DNA of 64,000 nt, taken from NCBI RefSeq assembly GCF_903645295.1, contig NZ_CAHJXM010000002.1, positions 410,001 through 474,000 of the forward strand. The letters are read 5' to 3'. Of the stretch, positions 63,771-64,000 are shown piece by piece. Made by a program: the position numbers and the translations under genes. How positions within the stretch are numbered: position 1 is the stretch's first letter; each line of letters starts with the position of its first letter. Origin of the DNA: Bacillus sp. Marseille-Q1617. Its GTDB lineage: Bacteria; Bacillota; Bacilli; Bacillales; Bacillaceae_B. The notes under the pieces are model-generated. The model was not told where the DNA came from. It was given only the letters and a program-made list of their open reading frames with translations, and searched no databases.

Positions 63771-64000
63771 TTATAGCTCTCGGGTTTCTCCGAAATTAAT
63801 TACTTCTACTTTTACACCTGTTCCTTTCATGACGTCTTCCAACTCCTGATCCTGCCCCATCATAAACTGGATGACTGGAAATCCTTGTACTAGCCCGGCC
63901 ATCATTTCAGGATCTGCAGCTTCCTCGACCTGAGGGAATGTGTGACAAGGAATGACCTTCTTAACATTCAACAAATGAGTCAGCGCGTATTTTGCTTCCC
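63771..64000 (-). CDS. Metal-dependent hydrolase, UPF0173/YtkL-like (C-terminal part)
   Basis: The frame is open to the window edge, so the gene is cut; about 76 residues are visible. EAKYALTHLLNVKKVIPCHTFP followed by an acidic stretch, DPEMMAGLV and the end VKVEVINFGETREL matches the C-terminal part of UPF0173 metallo-beta-lactamase-fold proteins, with the metal-binding histidine in IPCHTFP. The insert PVIQFMMGQDQELEDVMKG makes the tail a little longer than in B. subtilis YtkL. Confidence 0.7.
   Translation of the reverse strand, partial: EAKYALTHLLNVKKVIPCHTFPQVEEAADPEMMAGLVQGFPVIQFMMGQDQELEDVMKGTGVKVEVINFGETREL

Overview
The window reads as chromosome of a low-GC, spore-forming member of the Bacillaceae. 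Evidence: degS-degU, a treP/treA/treR trehalose system with the Bacillus-type TreR operator, a Spo0E-like phosphatase, a KinB-like kinase, LysM-P60 autolysin, YtxG-like and LCP proteins, strong Gram-positive ribosome binding sites and many TTG starts. Species cannot be named from sequence alone.

Layout. 0.1-2 kb: degS-degU. 2.1-7.9 kb: treR, treA and treP on the minus strand, interrupted by a plus-strand lipoprotein gene and a small spo0E-like gene. treP and probably treA have promoters whose -35/-10 spacers hold TreR operators. 8.2-13.2 kb: a LysM-NlpC/P60 hydrolase, an MFS transporter, a small anchored protein, an LCP polymer ligase and an SGNH-like protein. 13.3-30.8 kb: a long exopolysaccharide operon: tyrosine-kinase modulator, kinase and phosphatase, an EAR-like antitermination RNA, galU, initiating sugar transferase, an AT-rich core (Wzy, glycosyltransferases, a beta-propeller protein, acetyltransferase, Wzx flippase), dTDP-rhamnose genes, UDP-glucose dehydrogenase and a UDP-sugar epimerase. 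Two intrinsic-terminator-like hairpins lie inside the operon, which fits processive antitermination.

30.9-34.2 kb: a GtrA/GtrB-type flippase and lipid-linked glycosyltransferase next to a divergent GT-C-like membrane protein. 34.5-45.8 kb is gene-poor and partly decayed. It holds a CWB2-repeat surface protein, a 1100-residue secreted protein, small membrane proteins, a YidC paralogue, a deleted copy of gtrB and several short repeated palindromes.

46.2-54.6 kb is the most unusual part. Two tandem copies of a two-gene module (178-aa membrane protein plus 108-aa cationic hydrophobic peptide precursor) precede a large membrane protein, a SpoIIM/DUF95 protein with its own ABC ATPase, then a membrane-fusion protein, MacB-type ATPase and permease, and a small secreted protein. 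This gene set matches the logic of AS-48-type circular bacteriocin clusters, but the precursor is not one I recognise. A small XRE regulator with a membrane partner and an XRE-TPR regulator of RRNPP type follow.

56.5-64 kb: a class I hyaluronan-synthase-like glycosyltransferase, a three-LysM secreted protein, galE, five tRNA genes (Val, Ser, Tyr, Trp, Gly) with repeated hairpin spacers, a KinB-like kinase, a zinc-ribbon protein and the C-terminal end of a metallo-hydrolase running off the edge. The sugar-nucleotide genes (galU, ugd, galE, rfbABCD) could feed both the exopolysaccharide and the hyaluronan-like polymer; that link is inference.
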